A stretch of DNA of 64,000 bases from Begonia masoniana (lineage: Eukaryota > Streptophyta > Magnoliopsida > Cucurbitales > Begoniaceae). The stretch spans positions 15,208,482 through 15,272,481 of the forward strand of contig CM039509.1 in the NCBI GenBank assembly GCA_022432975.1. Direction: 5' to 3'. Below the pieces are notes generated by a model. It made no database searches. It worked only from the letters and a program-made list of their open reading frames with translations, and had not been told where the DNA came from. Positions 1 through 11,474 of the stretch are shown here, in pieces. The position numbers were made by a program, and so were the translations under genes. Numbering within the stretch: position 1 is the first letter of the stretch; the number at the start of each line of letters is the position of its first letter.

Positions 1-1279
1 GACCAGAAACGAATGCATATGCAACTGAGATGAGAAAGTAGAAACTGTATGTTTAGGAATTTATGTTTCAGCATTTCACTCCATTACTACTTTACTTACT
101 TAGCATTAGGCTAATAGATGAGTTTTGTGATGTAGGTGCTGAGACTGTAACAGGTGAGTTCCCCAAGTGCACTGAAGAATAGATGAAGTTGAAGGTATAC
201 GTCTATGCCACGGTTGGGTGTTCTGATGAGGTGGTTTAACTACTCTCTGTATGTGGAGTCTAATTTTCTGATGTTCTGTTGAAGAGTGCAGAGTATTTTG
301 ATGATAGTAATAGCTGAAGGATTTAGAATACTTGAGTTTCTTCTGTCATGAAAATTCTGAATTTGGTTTTGTTACAAATTGTTAATTTGAGATTTTATTG
401 GATAAGGATACAAATGTTGGTTTCAAATGGTTATTTGTTGGATTTCAGAAGTTATTTAGGGTCAGGTTGTTTTGAATGTTTTGAGTGAAATTTGCAAGTG
501 AAACCATCGGTAAGTGAAGTCCACCGGTGGATGTTGGGTGTTTTGTCCATCGGCAGATATTAGAGGATTGAATCATCCAACTGACGTCATCGGAAGATGT
601 CTTCAGTAGAAGCCATCGGTTGATGTCTTCGGTATAAGTCTTTAGCAGCCTTGTCGTTTTGTAATCGGATGATGTAGGCAGTAGATTTGTCGTTTTGTAA
701 TCGGATGATATAGGCAGTAGATTTGTCGTTTTGTGAATGGAAGAAGTAGATAGTAATTCTGTCGTTTTAAACGGAAGAGTTATGCAGTCAATTTTGTCGT
801 TTTGTGATCGGTAGATGTGTGCAGCTGACGCGTCGTCGGCCAATGTGAGCAGAAGACATGTGAAGTCGACGCGTCGATTCTGTCTCTGTTTCCACCGCTG
901 AGTCTTTTTTCCTTACTTCTACCGCTTGCACTATTTGGCGGTAGAAGCCTTCTATTTCTATTTTGCCTTTACCGTTGACTTTGTTCAACGGAAGATGCGT
1001 TGGACTTTTTACAAACTTTAAGTATTTCACGCTTAAGCCTTCATTTCTTTTGGCTGAATTATTTCTTAATATTATAGCTTATTATTCAAACGTTGTTTCA
1101 TAGTTTTGCTCAACTCTGTTCTGCTCAAATGATTTTTCCGTTGCAAATTTTCAATGTTTGCCTTGTAAAATGTCAAAATTTGTCCATTGAGTGAAGTTTT
1201 AGAATTTTCTCAAAAAATCCTATAGTTCAGTTCAGTATCTTGAGTAGCGAACCGGGTTCACAAAACTCGGGGCGTTACA
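1..1279 (+). repeat. LTR, 3' part (family A), cut by window edge
   Basis: This is the downstream part of a long LTR, ending in a GGCGTTACA-type terminus at 1279. Its sequence matches the reverse complement of the solo LTR at 11475-13691 (for example the CATATGCAACTGAGATGAG stretch near the window start). It contains repeated TTGTCGTTTTGTAATCGG / GGATGATGTAGGCAGTAGA blocks at about 650-760. No primer-binding site follows, so it is a 3' or solo LTR. Short open frames in it are not credible genes. Confidence 0.8.
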
Positions 1280-1658
1280 AAAAATAAAATAAAATAGATA
1301 AAATAATAAAATAAATGAATAGGAAAAAGAAAAAGTTAAAAGATAAGGTTTCCTTTAGAAACCTTATTTGTCGGCAGAAAGGAATACCAAAAGAGAGAGA
1401 GAGAAAAGAGAGAAGAGAGAGTCGCGAGGGAGAGAAAATTGCTGACGTCCAATCCATCTCCGTTCGTCGAGATGTTAGTGTCGAAACGTTCGTCTCAAAG
1501 TGTAGATCAACGTTGGCGAAGAGAGTTTTCGAAGGTAAGGCCTCTATCTCCCTATTTTTGCCCGAGAAGGTTCGGGATTTTTGGGGTTTTGTCGATCTGA
1601 GTTTTAGTATCGACCCTTGAGTGGGTGTTGACCGACCCAGTTAGCGATCGACACCAAG
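1280..1658. other. A-rich and purine-rich spacer, no gene
   Basis: An A/T-rich run (AAAATAAAATAAAAT) leads into a GAGAGAGA-type purine tract and then mixed sequence. The style resembles promoter or untranslated parts of LTRs elsewhere in the window. It lies between an LTR end and an LTR start. No coding similarity was recognised. Confidence 0.4.
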
Positions 1659-2425
1659 TGTAACACCCGAGAATTTATCAGCTCAGTTTTGTATGAATGT
1701 ACAGTGAATTACAAATTTATGGGAATTGATGTAAACAGAAAATATTGGATTAAAGAAAAGTGGGAGAAATAATTGTTAAGTGTAAGATTTAATTAAGAAG
1801 ATGCAAGGGTATAATTGTAATTGGAAATAATGAAATAAGAGAAAATAAAGGGGTAAAGAGTTAAAAGAAGGCTTCCACGTGAAATGAGGCAAAAAGGGTA
1901 AAAACCATTCTTCTCCTTTTTCTCTCTCTCCCCACGGCGATCTGCAGAAGACACTCTCCCCCTCCAATTTTTTCTCTCTCAATTCTTCATCCAAGGTAAT
2001 TTCTCACATTTTACTTAGAAGTTGTTAGTTTCTAGTTGAGAGAAGGTTAGAGATTTAGTTAGGTTGAGTATTGAGAGAGTTAAGTTAGGGTTTTGTGAGA
2101 AGATAGGGTTGCACGAGAATTTGGGATTTCTAGTTAGTTTTCTTTGATTTTTGGATGGTTACGAGTGATTAGAGGATGAAATGGATGAGTGGTTCGATAT
2201 TTGAGAAAAACTAAAAATCTGGAAATTTTGAGTGTGCAAGGCTGTTTTGTTTTGTGGAAAATGACAGAGCCATTTGCATTATTTGGCTAAACGGTCTAGA
2301 CCTTTTAGAAAGTAGACATCCTATGGAGTCCGTAGAGCCTTGAATCGTCCAACATGGATAAGCGTATGATTAGTTATGAGATTTAGAAGTTTGGCCAAAA
2401 ACGGTGAGATTTCAGGTTTAGTGAG
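1659..2425 (+). repeat. LTR (family B), first segment, interrupted by CRM-like element
   Basis: It starts TGTAACACCCGAG, a typical chromovirus LTR terminus. It is interrupted at 2425 by the CRM-like element and resumes at 11077 after the GTGAG duplication (2421-2425 and 11072-11076). Flank before the start: CCAAG. Confidence 0.7.
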
Positions 2426-3474
2426 TGTTGAGCTCCGACCTGCAAAACACGACTCTCGAACTCGAAAAGATCGTTAGTTCCCTGGTGCTGGAAAAACCGA
2501 GAAATCCGAGAATATAAAATGTCAAAGAAATACTAAACAAGCTCGGAATGAAATGAAATTTTAGGTGAGTGTTGTGAAATGAGTGAGATGTGTGCTGGTG
2601 AAGTTTGTGGTCCAGATCCGTTGATTTGAGTTAGTTATGAATATTTTCCGAGAATCGGCCGGTGAGTGCTTCAATGGAGCTTCCGGCAAGAGTTTCTTCC
2701 AAGGAAGAAAACTCGATTCAAGGAACCGGTTAAGGCCACTCCTTGCTGTTTCTGTTTCCGCCTCAAAAGAGGGAGAAGGAGGTGGCAAATTCCACTCCAA
2801 CTAGCTACCAAGCTAGAAGAATGGTTCGGGGGCGCGACCCCTCGGTTGTTGTCAACCGAGCTTACCTTGGAAGCTCCTTGCTCCAAGTTTCTTCTTCTTC
2901 AATGAGAGAAATCCGTGGGTGCTCATAAAAATCATCCAAAAAAGATACAAACACCAATGCCATGAATATATAGACCTAATGGTGGGCTTGGGCTTGGGCT
3001 TGGGCTTGGGCTTTGGCTTGGAAGGGAAATGATGGATCATCATGTGGGCTTCCATGTCTTCAACTTCAATGGGATCATGTGGGCTTCCATGTCTTCAACT
3101 TCAATGGGCCAAACCAAGCCACCAACTAATCCTATCATTCATCTAATCCTAACATCCATCTAATCCTAACATGCATCTAATAAAGTTTAAACAAGAAGGC
3201 CAACGTTTGCCAATAAGTTTGAAATTTCAAAAAAGCAACAATATCAAAGCTCGGGAAGACAAATTCCCATGTGAGCATTAAGGTGCCTCTTTAGTCTTTC
3301 CACATGAGTAGATGCTTTGGTTGGTCAACGTCCCCAGCTTTAATCTCCCACTTCAAGTCATCCACGGTGTCCTGCAAGTCTTCACACGAACCATGACCTG
3401 CAAAAGAGACAAGTGTGTTAGTAAAATTGTGGACTCGGGTCTGGGATCGTGTAATGGGCCTACGGGGCACATCA
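2426..3474 (-). repeat. 3' LTR of the CRM-like element
   Basis: It runs TGTTGAGCTCCG to CACATCA on the plus strand. It contains a GGGCTT hexamer run (about 2985-3020) and a doubled ATGTGGGCTTCCATGTCTTC block (about 3040-3110). The last ~184 nt of the polyprotein frame lie inside it. It differs from the other LTR by a few small indels near 2745-2780. Confidence 0.9.
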
Positions 3475-6400
3475 TCCTCCCCAGGTGATTGAGGATTTGA
3501 CCTCAAATCCTTTAAGTCAGGCCTCTCGGAGTTTTCGTCATCGCTTTTATAGGGTGATAGGTCCATGACATTGAACGTTGCCGATACTCCGTAATCTCCA
3601 GGCAGTTCAATCTTATAAGCGTTATTATTGATCCGCTGCAACACCTTGAAGGGTCCATCCGCACGAGGAAGAAGTTTAGATTTTCTTTTGTCGGGGAATC
3701 TATCTTTTCGTAGGTGCAACCAAACTAAATCTCCTTCATTGAAGATAACCTCTTTTCGGCCTTTGTTTACTCGTTTGGCCACGCTCGCATTTCTCTTCTC
3801 AATGGCTTGACGCACGTTCTCATGTAATTTCTTAATCTGTTCGGCCTTGTTTGCTCCTGATGGGTTGGCCAGTTCATTAATGGGTAATGGAACAAGGTCC
3901 AACGGTGTACATGGATTAAACCCATAGGCAACCTCAAAGGGCGTTTGCTCAGTAGTGGAATGAAGGGTGCGATTGTAGGAAAATTCCAATCCGGGAAGGA
4001 CTACATCCCAACTGGATAGTTTCTTACCTACAATACTGCGTAAGAGGGAGCCTAAGGTCCTGTTAACAACTTCCGTCTGCCCATCAGTTTGGGGGTGGAA
4101 AGATGTGCTAAAACACAGCTTCGTCCCCAACTTCTTCCACAAAGTGGTCCAGAAGGAGCTCAAAAATTTAGTGTCCCGGTCCGACACTATGGAATGCGGT
4201 ATACCATGTAGGCGAACGATTTCTTTGAAAAATAGGTCAGCTATAGAAAAGGCGTCATCTGTTTTTGCACAAGGAATGAAATGTGCCATCTTAGAGAAAC
4301 GATCCACAACCACCATGATCGAATCCTTATTACGAGCAGTTCGTGGCAATCCCAAAATGAAGTCCATACTAACTTCAGTCCAAGGGTGCGAAGGGATGGG
4401 TAAGGGCATGTACAAGCCTTGTGGTAGGACCTTACTCTTGGCTTTCTTGCACACGATGCATGTTTCCACCATGCGGTGTACGTCCCTTTTCATATGTGGC
4501 CAAAAGAAGTGTTCCTTAAGCATATCGAGGGTCTTCTTCTCCCCGAAATGATTCGCTAATCCTCCACAATGGGCTTCTTTTACAAGACTTCGCCTCATGC
4601 TTCCTTGCGGTATACATAATTTTCCCGCCCTTAGTAAATAGTCGTCCATAAGTCGATATTCTCCTTCAGCCTTTTCCTTGCACTTGGTGTGATAAGATCC
4701 AAAGTCAGGGTCAGATTCGTAATTATGTTTGATCCATTCAAATCCAAAGAATCGAGTCCCTAGCTCGGTAAGGAGAATGCGTTTCCTCGAAAGTGCATCG
4801 GCGACTACATTATTTTCTCCTTTCACATACTTAAGAATATACGGGAACCTCTCCAAAAATTCTACCCACTTAGCATGCCTCTTGTTCAACTTATGTTGAC
4901 TCTTAATGTGTCGTAAAGATTGATGGTCAGTATTGATAACAAATTCTTTTTACAAGAGGTAGTGCTGCCAATGCTCCAATGCTCTAATAACGGCATAAAA
5001 TTCCTTATCGTACGTGGAGTAGTTTAGCATGGCTCCTTTCAGTTTTTCACTAAAGTATGCAATGGGTTTTCCTTCTTGCATGAGTACGGCTCCAATGCCA
5101 ACTCCGGAAGCATCACTCTTAATTTCAAATACCTTGTTAAAGTCAGGGAGTGCTAACACTGGCGAGTGGCATAACTTGTCCTTGATTAGCTCAAAGCTCT
5201 TTTGACAAACCGGGGTCCAAGTAAACTCTTTTCCCTTCTTAGTGCAATCAGTGAGCGGTGAGACTATTGAACTAAAGTCTTTTATGAACCTCCGGTAAAA
5301 AGAGGCCAGACCATGGAAGCTACGTAATTCGGTTAAAGAGTTGGGGGTAGGCCAATCCCTAATAGCCTTGATCTTGTCAACATCGGCTTCCATGCCATCT
5401 TTAGAAATGACAAACCCTAGGAAATAAACTTTATCTTGCGCGAATGAGCATTTGCTTAAATTCCCAAATAATTGAGCTTTTCGTAGGGTTTGGAAAAGTA
5501 CACTAAGATGGTTGAGGTGTTGTGGGAGGTCTAGACTGTACACCAAAATATCGTCAAAATAGACAACGATAAATTTTCCTAAGAAATCTTTCAGCACGTG
5601 GTGCATAAGTCTCATGAAGGTACTGGGCGCGTTAGATAACCCGAAGGGCATCACCATCCACTCAAAAAGCCCGTACTTAGTCTTAAATGCCGTCTTCCAC
5701 TCGTCACCTTCTTTCATTCTAATTTGGTGGTAACCGCTCTTAAGGTCCACCTTAGAAAATATTGAGGCTCCACTGAGCTCATCCAACATATCCTCGAGCC
5801 TAGGAATGGGGTATCTATACTTAACGGTAATTTGATTCACGGCTCGACTGTCAACACACATCCTCATTGTGCCGTCTTTCTTAGGTACCAATAGTGAGGG
5901 AACTGCACAGGGGCTCATGGACTCTCGTATATATCCTTTATCCAACAATTCTTGTACTTGATCTTGAAGTTTCTTGGTCTCCTCGGGGTTCATTCTGTAG
6001 GCCGGTCTATTAGGTAGTGCAGCCCCGGGTATGAGGTCAATTTGATGTTCTATACCACGTAGAGGTGGTAATCCTTGGGGCAGTTCCTCAGGAAATACGT
6101 CCTGGAATTGATTGAGTAACTTCTTCACGATGTCAGGGATTACTCCTAGCTCCATAACTCTATCTCGAAATAATATTAGGATCATGGGATCTCCTCGAAG
6201 CACCGATGCCTCTATCTCCGATCTAGTCATAAAAAGATTTGCTTTATTCTTCGCTTCTTTTCTAGCGGCATCGTCTTTGGATATTTCCTCGGGGGTCAAA
6301 GGTGCTAACTTAATTGTTTTACCACCAAACTTAAGGGAATAGTAGTTAGAATATCCATCGTGGTTCACTCTTCGATCAAATTGCCAAGGTCGTCCAAGAA

Positions 6401-8048
6401 GTAAGTGGCTAGCACTCATGGGTACGACATCACATATAACAGAATCTTGATATTTTCCCATAGCAAAATCTACTCTCACTTGTTGAGAGACCTTAACATC
6501 ATCCCTATCATCTAGCCATCGTAACTTATAAGGGTGGGGATGCGTAGTCGTCTCTAATCCTAACTTCTTAACTAACTCATCAGATGCCACATTGGCACAA
6601 CTTCCTCCATCTATAATTAAAGAGCATATCTTATCCTGGATAACACATCTACTATGAAAGATATTCTCACGTTGGCAATCTTCTCCTGAATTCTTAGTCA
6701 CAAGGACGCGTCTCCTAACCATTAACAAGGGTCCTTCAGGAGCGCGCACGACTTCGTCCTCAGTGTCACTTTCCTCGACATCTTTGTCCTCTACTCCTAT
6801 CTCGTGGTCATCCTCACTCTCAACTTCTCCCGTATCTTCCTTGATAATCATCACCCTTCGATTCGGACATTGAGCCATATAATGACCAAGACCTTGACAT
6901 TTATAACACTTGATTTCTCTTGCTCTAAGTGGGTTGGCTTTATCGACTAAGGTTTTGCTACTGGACTCCTTAAGTGGCCAACTAGGGTTAAAAGGCTTCT
7001 TTCCTTCAGCCTTGTCAAAGGGCTTGATTGGCGCGGGTGACTTAGCGGTGACTTTGGGTGGAATGTGGGGGGTGAACTTAGGAGGGTAGGTGGATTTCCT
7101 CTTTCTATTGAGCTGTCGCTCAATCGTCATAGCCATATGAACAATTGCATCTAAGGACTCTGCTGGGTGTATTTCAACGGTGTCTCCTATGTCTCTATTC
7201 AATCCCCGAATGAATCTAGCAATAACTTGCTCCTCAGGTTCTTCCATATCTACTCGTATCCTTAGAGTTTCAAATTCAGCTAGGTAAGCCTCAACGGATC
7301 GAGTTCCTTGTCGTAGGTTTTGGATTTGAAGGAATAGATCTTGACGGTAATGGGTGGGTATGAACCTCTTAGTCATGAGCGATTTCATTGCTCTCCATGT
7401 CGTAATGGAGGTATCTTCTATCCGTCGTCTTTGGAGCTTAATATTGGACCACCAGAGGGCCGCATATCCCGATAGCTCTACGGATACTAACTGGATCTTT
7501 ACTTTATCGGAGTACTCATAATAGTCGAAAACTTTCTCTACTTTATCAATCCATTCAAGAAAGGTATCTCCATCGCATGTCCCGTCAAATGGAGGTATAT
7601 GTAGCTTGACATTTCTAAGGTCCTCTTGATCCTTTCGTCTATTTGGTCGAAAGGTCTCTTCTTCATCTAAGGTCCATTCTTCCTCCTCCTCATAAAGTTG
7701 GTTTCGTCTCCTAGGGTACTCAGGTCTTTCTTCGTCCGAGGTGGGATATGGTTCTTGAAATCGTCTCCTAGGATTTCCGGGTCTAAATCGAGGTGGGGGT
7801 TCTCTGGTCGCTTCATTTGGAATTCTCGTATTAAGCACTTCCATTATGTGTTTCATGCTAAGGGTTAAGTCCTTAAGTTGTTGGCCTATATGGTTAACTT
7901 CTCCACTAAGACCATCTAATTGTCCTTGCATGCTATACTCTCCCTCTTGTGGGGTGTGAGTCTCGGGTTGGGGAATCTCCTTTTCCCGGTTCGGTTCTTG
8001 ATTCATATCTTGGTTTAGCTCTCGGGTAATTGCACTCCTAGTCTTCAT
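3291..8048 (-). pseudogene. CRM-like gag-pol polyprotein with one internal stop
   Basis: A single frame of 1585 codons from an ATG at 8048, broken only by TAA at 4950-4952; both halves are in the same frame, so there is no frameshift. Approximate domains: gag with zinc knuckle [14 protein letters not shown] near residue 380; protease IIDGGSC near 476; reverse transcriptase with YFDDI near 829; RNase H with KSDASG near 973; integrase zinc finger near 1160 and its acidic triad (MDFILG, SDRD, then E after HPQTDGQTE) between about 1230 and 1325; C-terminal DVPRRPITRSQTR region reaching into the 3' LTR. A DGG rather than DTG protease motif is usual in CRM elements. The stop lies in RNase H, shortly after HYLL, and would remove integrase from the product. 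Confidence 0.9.
4950..4952 (-). other. In-frame TAA in RNase H
   Basis: The only break in the CRM-like polyprotein. The reading frame continues unchanged on both sides, so this is a point mutation or a sequencing error. It is not an obvious C-to-T change, unlike most stops in the other elements. Confidence 0.85.
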
Positions 8049-8547
8049 TCATGTGAACTAAAGTTTTAGGAAGGAAATATTAATTAGGTTCAAGTTGATC
8101 ACGGTGTTAGGGAATATAAAGGTGGGGAACCTAACTAGAATTGCGACCTAAAAATTTTGAAACGCATGTTTGAGGGTTTAGCAGACCGATTTTGGGATTA
8201 AAACGTGATTGTCACAGGCGTAGCGTGTGACAGCGTTATAGATCTTTTCGATAGCTTCGATTTGCCAGGTGGCTCGTCAAAAACTGACACTTGTAGCCAA
8301 AGTTATGACAGTTCTAGTCATGAAAGGTCAAATTCACTAACAAACAAGTTTTAAATCCCTAAATGTGTGATGACCCGAATGTGCACGTATGGTACGATGG
8401 CTGCACGAACCGGAACCCGGATGGCGGTACGTCCGCGCGGGTGAACCGGAAGGTGACGGGTCGTAAAAAGGGGGTCGTCACAATCCCACAGCGCTTGGGG
8501 AAGTATGTGGAAATGAAACATATGTAAAGAGATCCTCCCAACATAGC

Positions 8548-8667
8548 AAGACGCGTTTTGGAGCACGATTGGCAACGGATCCCATAAGAACTCCGAAGTT
8601 AAAAGTGCTTCGGCGAGAGCAATTCCAGGTTGGGTGACCTTCCGGGAAGTTCTCGCCAAACAAAGCC
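8548..8667 (+). ncRNA. 5S-rRNA-like domain in the Cassandra 5' LTR
   Basis: It aligns by eye with plant 5S rRNA: GGATCCCATAAGAACTCC, AGTTAAAAGTGCTTCGGCG, then TTGGGTGACCTTCCGGGAAG, covering the internal RNA polymerase III promoter region. Edges are estimated from 5S spacing. It is diverged from a working 5S gene and belongs to the retroelement. Confidence 0.88.
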
Positions 8668-8994
8668 GTGAGGGGAGGATATTGGGCTACGGCCCAATCC
8701 CCGGAGCGGACAATATCTTGCTGGGATATGGGGTCGTTACAAATGGTATCAGAGCCTGTACCCAACCGAAAATGTGACCAACGAGGACGTTGGGCCCCCG
8801 AGGGGGGGTGATTGTGATGACCCGAATGTGCACGTATGGTACGATGGCTGCACGAACCGGAACCCGGATGGCGGTACGTCCGCGCGGGTGAACCGGAAGG
8901 TGACGGGTCGTAAAAAGGGGGTCGTCACAATCCCACAGCGCTTGGGGAAGTATGTGGAAATGAAACATATGTAAAGAGATCCTCCCAACATAGC

Positions 8995-9114
8995 AAGACG
9001 CGTTTTGGAGCACGATTGGCAACGGATCCCATAAGAACTCCGAAGTTAAAAGTGCTTCGGCGAGAGCAATTCCAGGTTGGGTGACCTTCCGGGAAGTTCT
9101 CGCCAAACAAAGCC
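8995..9114 (+). ncRNA. 5S-rRNA-like domain in the Cassandra 3' LTR
   Basis: Identical copy of the domain at 8548-8667, offset by 447 bp. Same reasoning. Confidence 0.88.
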
Positions 9115-10010
9115 GTGAGGGGAGGATATTGGGCTACGGCCCAATCCCCGGAGCGGACAATATCTTGCTGGGATATGGGGTCGTTACAAAATGACATCAA
9201 CCGATTCGTGCATGCTCTTTAACATTTTAGTGAACTTGTTAAATATAATCTAAACATGAACATGCAATTAATTATATAATCTAAACTGACACTTGTTATA
9301 TATATATATAAATTCAAAACTATGCATAAAGTGAAAGCGACATAAAGCAACACTGAATAAGGATTAGTTTAGGTTATGCACTTTACTTAGCCTTTTCCCG
9401 TTTTAGCAACACTTACTTTACCAATGCCAAATCAAATGTAAAGATAAAATAATTTTCAATGGAACAATATATTAACTAACAGCAACAAAACACTAAACAT
9501 TAAACTCGGATTTGACACAACATAATAAAACAACAATAAGTAAAATAAACAAACACTAAACAGCAACTTAAACCAACACAAAATGATGTTAATCAAACAT
9601 ATTTCTTAATGTTCAGATCTGTGATTAAAACAAAATGTTCTTAAGTGCTGGTAAAGTGAGATACACAGCAGCCAAGTCAGCAAACCAAAAAGAGAAAGAA
9701 AAACAACAAGTACTAAGTTTGTTAGGGTTTGTTCTACCAAAAAGGGAAGGAAAATAAGCAACACGAAAATGGTGGAATACTTTTCAAAAACTCAAGCTCA
9801 AAGTTGCAGAAAACTAATAAAAACGTTCTGGAATTGATCTTTGCAAGAAACTAAAAGAAACTAAAAGAGAAGGTAAGAAAAATAGCAAGAACACCAAACC
9901 GAAAATGAAGAACAGCAAGCACCCGGTTTTGGTGCCTCGGTTTTGGGCAACCAAATGGGTTTGGAAAACCAAACCGATCTGGTTTCCCTCACCCTAAGGG
10001 AGCTATCCAA

Positions 10011-10022
10011 GCTTTGATACCA
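10011..10022 (-). other. Primer-binding site of the CRM-like element
   Basis: On the minus strand TGGTATCAAAGC, two bases from the LTR end. It is one base away from TGGTATCAGAGC, complementary to the initiator-Met tRNA 3' end. Confidence 0.85.
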
Positions 10023-10024
10023 AA

Positions 10025-11071
10025 TGTTGAGCTCCGACCTGCAAAACACGACTCTCGAACTCGAAAAGATCGTTAGTTCCCTGGTGCTGGAAAAACCGAG
10101 AAATCCGAGAATATAAAATGTCAAAGAAATACTAAACAAGCTCGGAATGAAATGAAATTTTAGGTGAGTGTTGTGAAATGAGTGAGATGTGTGCTGGTGA
10201 AGTTTGTGGTCCAGATCCGTTGATTTGAGTTAGTTATGAATATTTTTCCGAGAATCGGCCGGTGAGTGCTTCAATGGAGCTTCCGGCAAGAGTTTCTTCC
10301 AAGGAAGAAAACTCGATTCAAGGAACCGGTTAAGGCCACTCCTTGCTGTTTTCCGCCCTCAAAAGAGTGGAGAAGAGGTGGCAAATTCCACTCCAACTAG
10401 CTACCAAGCTAGAAGAATGGTTCGGGGGCGCGACCCCTCGGTTGTTGTCAACCGAGCTTACCTTGGAAGCTCCTTGCTCCAAGCTTCTTCTTCTTCAATG
10501 AGAGAAATCCGTGGGTGCTCATAAAAATCATCCAAAAAAGATACAAACACCAATGCCATGAATATATAGACCTAATGGTGGGCTTGGGCTTGGGCTTGGG
10601 CTTGGGCTTTGGCTTGGAAGGGAAATGATGGATCATCATGTGGGCTTCCATGTCTTCAACTTCAATGGGATCATGTGGGCTTCCATGTCTTCAACTTCAA
10701 TGGGCCAAACCAAGCCACCAACTAATCCTATCATTCATCTAATCCTAACATCCATCTAATCCTAACATGCATCTAATAAAGTTTAAACAAGAAGGCCAAC
10801 GTTTGCCAATAAGTTTGAAATTTCAAAAAAAGCAACAATATCAAAGCTCGGGAAGACAAATTCCCATGTGAGCATTAAGGTGCCTCTTTAGTCTTTCCAC
10901 ATGAGTAGATGCTTTGGTTGGTCAACGTCCCCAGCTTTAATCTCCCACTTCAAGTCATCCACGGTGTCCTGCAAGTCTTCACACGAACCATGACCTGCAA
11001 AAGAGACAAGTGTGTTAGTAAAATTGTGGACTCGGGTCTGGGATCGTGTAATGGGCCTACGGGGCACATCA
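10025..11071 (-). repeat. 5' LTR of the CRM-like element
   Basis: Partner of 2426-3474. It carries a second copy of the C-terminal coding segment (PRRPITRSQTR region, 10888-11068), expected because the polyprotein reads into the 3' LTR. It is not a separate gene. Confidence 0.9.
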
Positions 11072-11474
11072 GTGAGTTTTGGGTGAACCATTAGTTTCAT
11101 TGTGAAAGTTTGATTAATGAGGTTTAGTGCATGTTAAATTAATGTTATGCGTTATGGTTTTTAGGTTCGAACAAGTTCTCGACGTACCGTACGAGTAAGA
11201 GGTTAGCTAAGGAGGCTAGGTAAGTAATGTATGCTTGTGTGTTACCTTCGGCCCTATATCACAGTTTGTTAGGAATGTATGGTTGTAGCTTGTGTGCATG
11301 CATTGTATGTTATTGATGTTGGAGTGTTTAATTTGGCATGCATCATGATTTTAAAAGTTGGATCGTTAGACGAAAATGAATTTTCATGGTTTATGGAGTG
11401 GTGTGGTAAGATGTGAACGATGACGAATGAAATGGTTATAAGACATGTAATTAAGAGATGTTGTGTACTCCGCG
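11072..11474 (+). repeat. LTR (family B), second segment
   Basis: Continuation of the LTR begun at 1659 after the CRM-like insertion; 11072-11076 is the repeated GTGAG. It contains GCTAGGTAAGTAATG...CCTTCGGCCCTATATCACAG, a segment style shared by several LTRs in the window. It is cut at 11474 by a reverse LTR. Confidence 0.65.

Larger units (their letters stand above)
8366..9188 (+). mobile_element. Cassandra TRIM retrotransposon, complete
   Basis: Two 376-bp LTRs (8366-8741, 8813-9188) read as identical. They flank a 71-bp interior with primer-binding site TGGTATCAGAGC at 8744-8755 and a G-rich polypurine tract just before 8813. Perfect duplication AAATG at 8361-8365 and 9189-9193. Each LTR holds a 5S-rRNA-like domain. 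Cassandra elements are short, non-autonomous and plant-specific; this copy codes for nothing and must use enzymes from another element. Open frames that cross it are shadows. Identical LTRs and a perfect duplication mean very recent insertion. Confidence 0.96.
8049..10010 (-). other. Untranslated leader of the CRM-like element, holding a Cassandra copy
   Basis: Between primer-binding site and gag start there is about 1.1 kb of non-coding leader once Cassandra (8366-9188 plus one AAATG) is removed. It is A-rich, with a TATATATATATA run near 9298-9310. No coding similarity was recognised in either strand. Confidence 0.7.
2426..11071 (-). mobile_element. CRM-like Ty3/gypsy retrotransposon, nearly intact
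   Basis: A complete minus-strand element: 5' LTR at 10025-11071, primer-binding site at 10011-10022, leader, one gag-pol frame at 3291-8048, polypurine tract at about 3475-3485 (CCTGGGGAGGA on the minus strand) and 3' LTR at 2426-3474. Perfect 5-bp duplications GTGAG flank it (2421-2425 and 11072-11076). The two LTRs are about 1.05 kb and nearly identical, so the insertion is young. A Cassandra element sits in the leader. Polyprotein style (DGG protease, integrase sequence, a C-terminus reading into the 3' LTR) is typical of the CRM clade. The only coding defect seen is one in-frame stop. Confidence 0.9.

Noticed and set aside
1315..1620. 101-codon basic open frame
   Set aside because: Low-complexity purine tract translation (Lys/Arg/Glu), no domain, placed between LTR ends.
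2852..3055. Lys-Pro repeat protein (also near 10448)
   Set aside because: It comes from a GGGCTT hexamer run in both CRM-like LTRs; there is no conservation beyond the LTR itself.
8548..9114. Host 5S rRNA genes in tandem
   Set aside because: The 5S-like parts lie inside LTRs with a primer-binding site and target duplication, and are diverged from plant 5S rRNA. They belong to Cassandra.
8351..9200. Several minus-strand open frames with near-identical proteins
   Set aside because: They are shadows across the two identical Cassandra LTRs; the region carries a 5S-like RNA domain and no protein signature.
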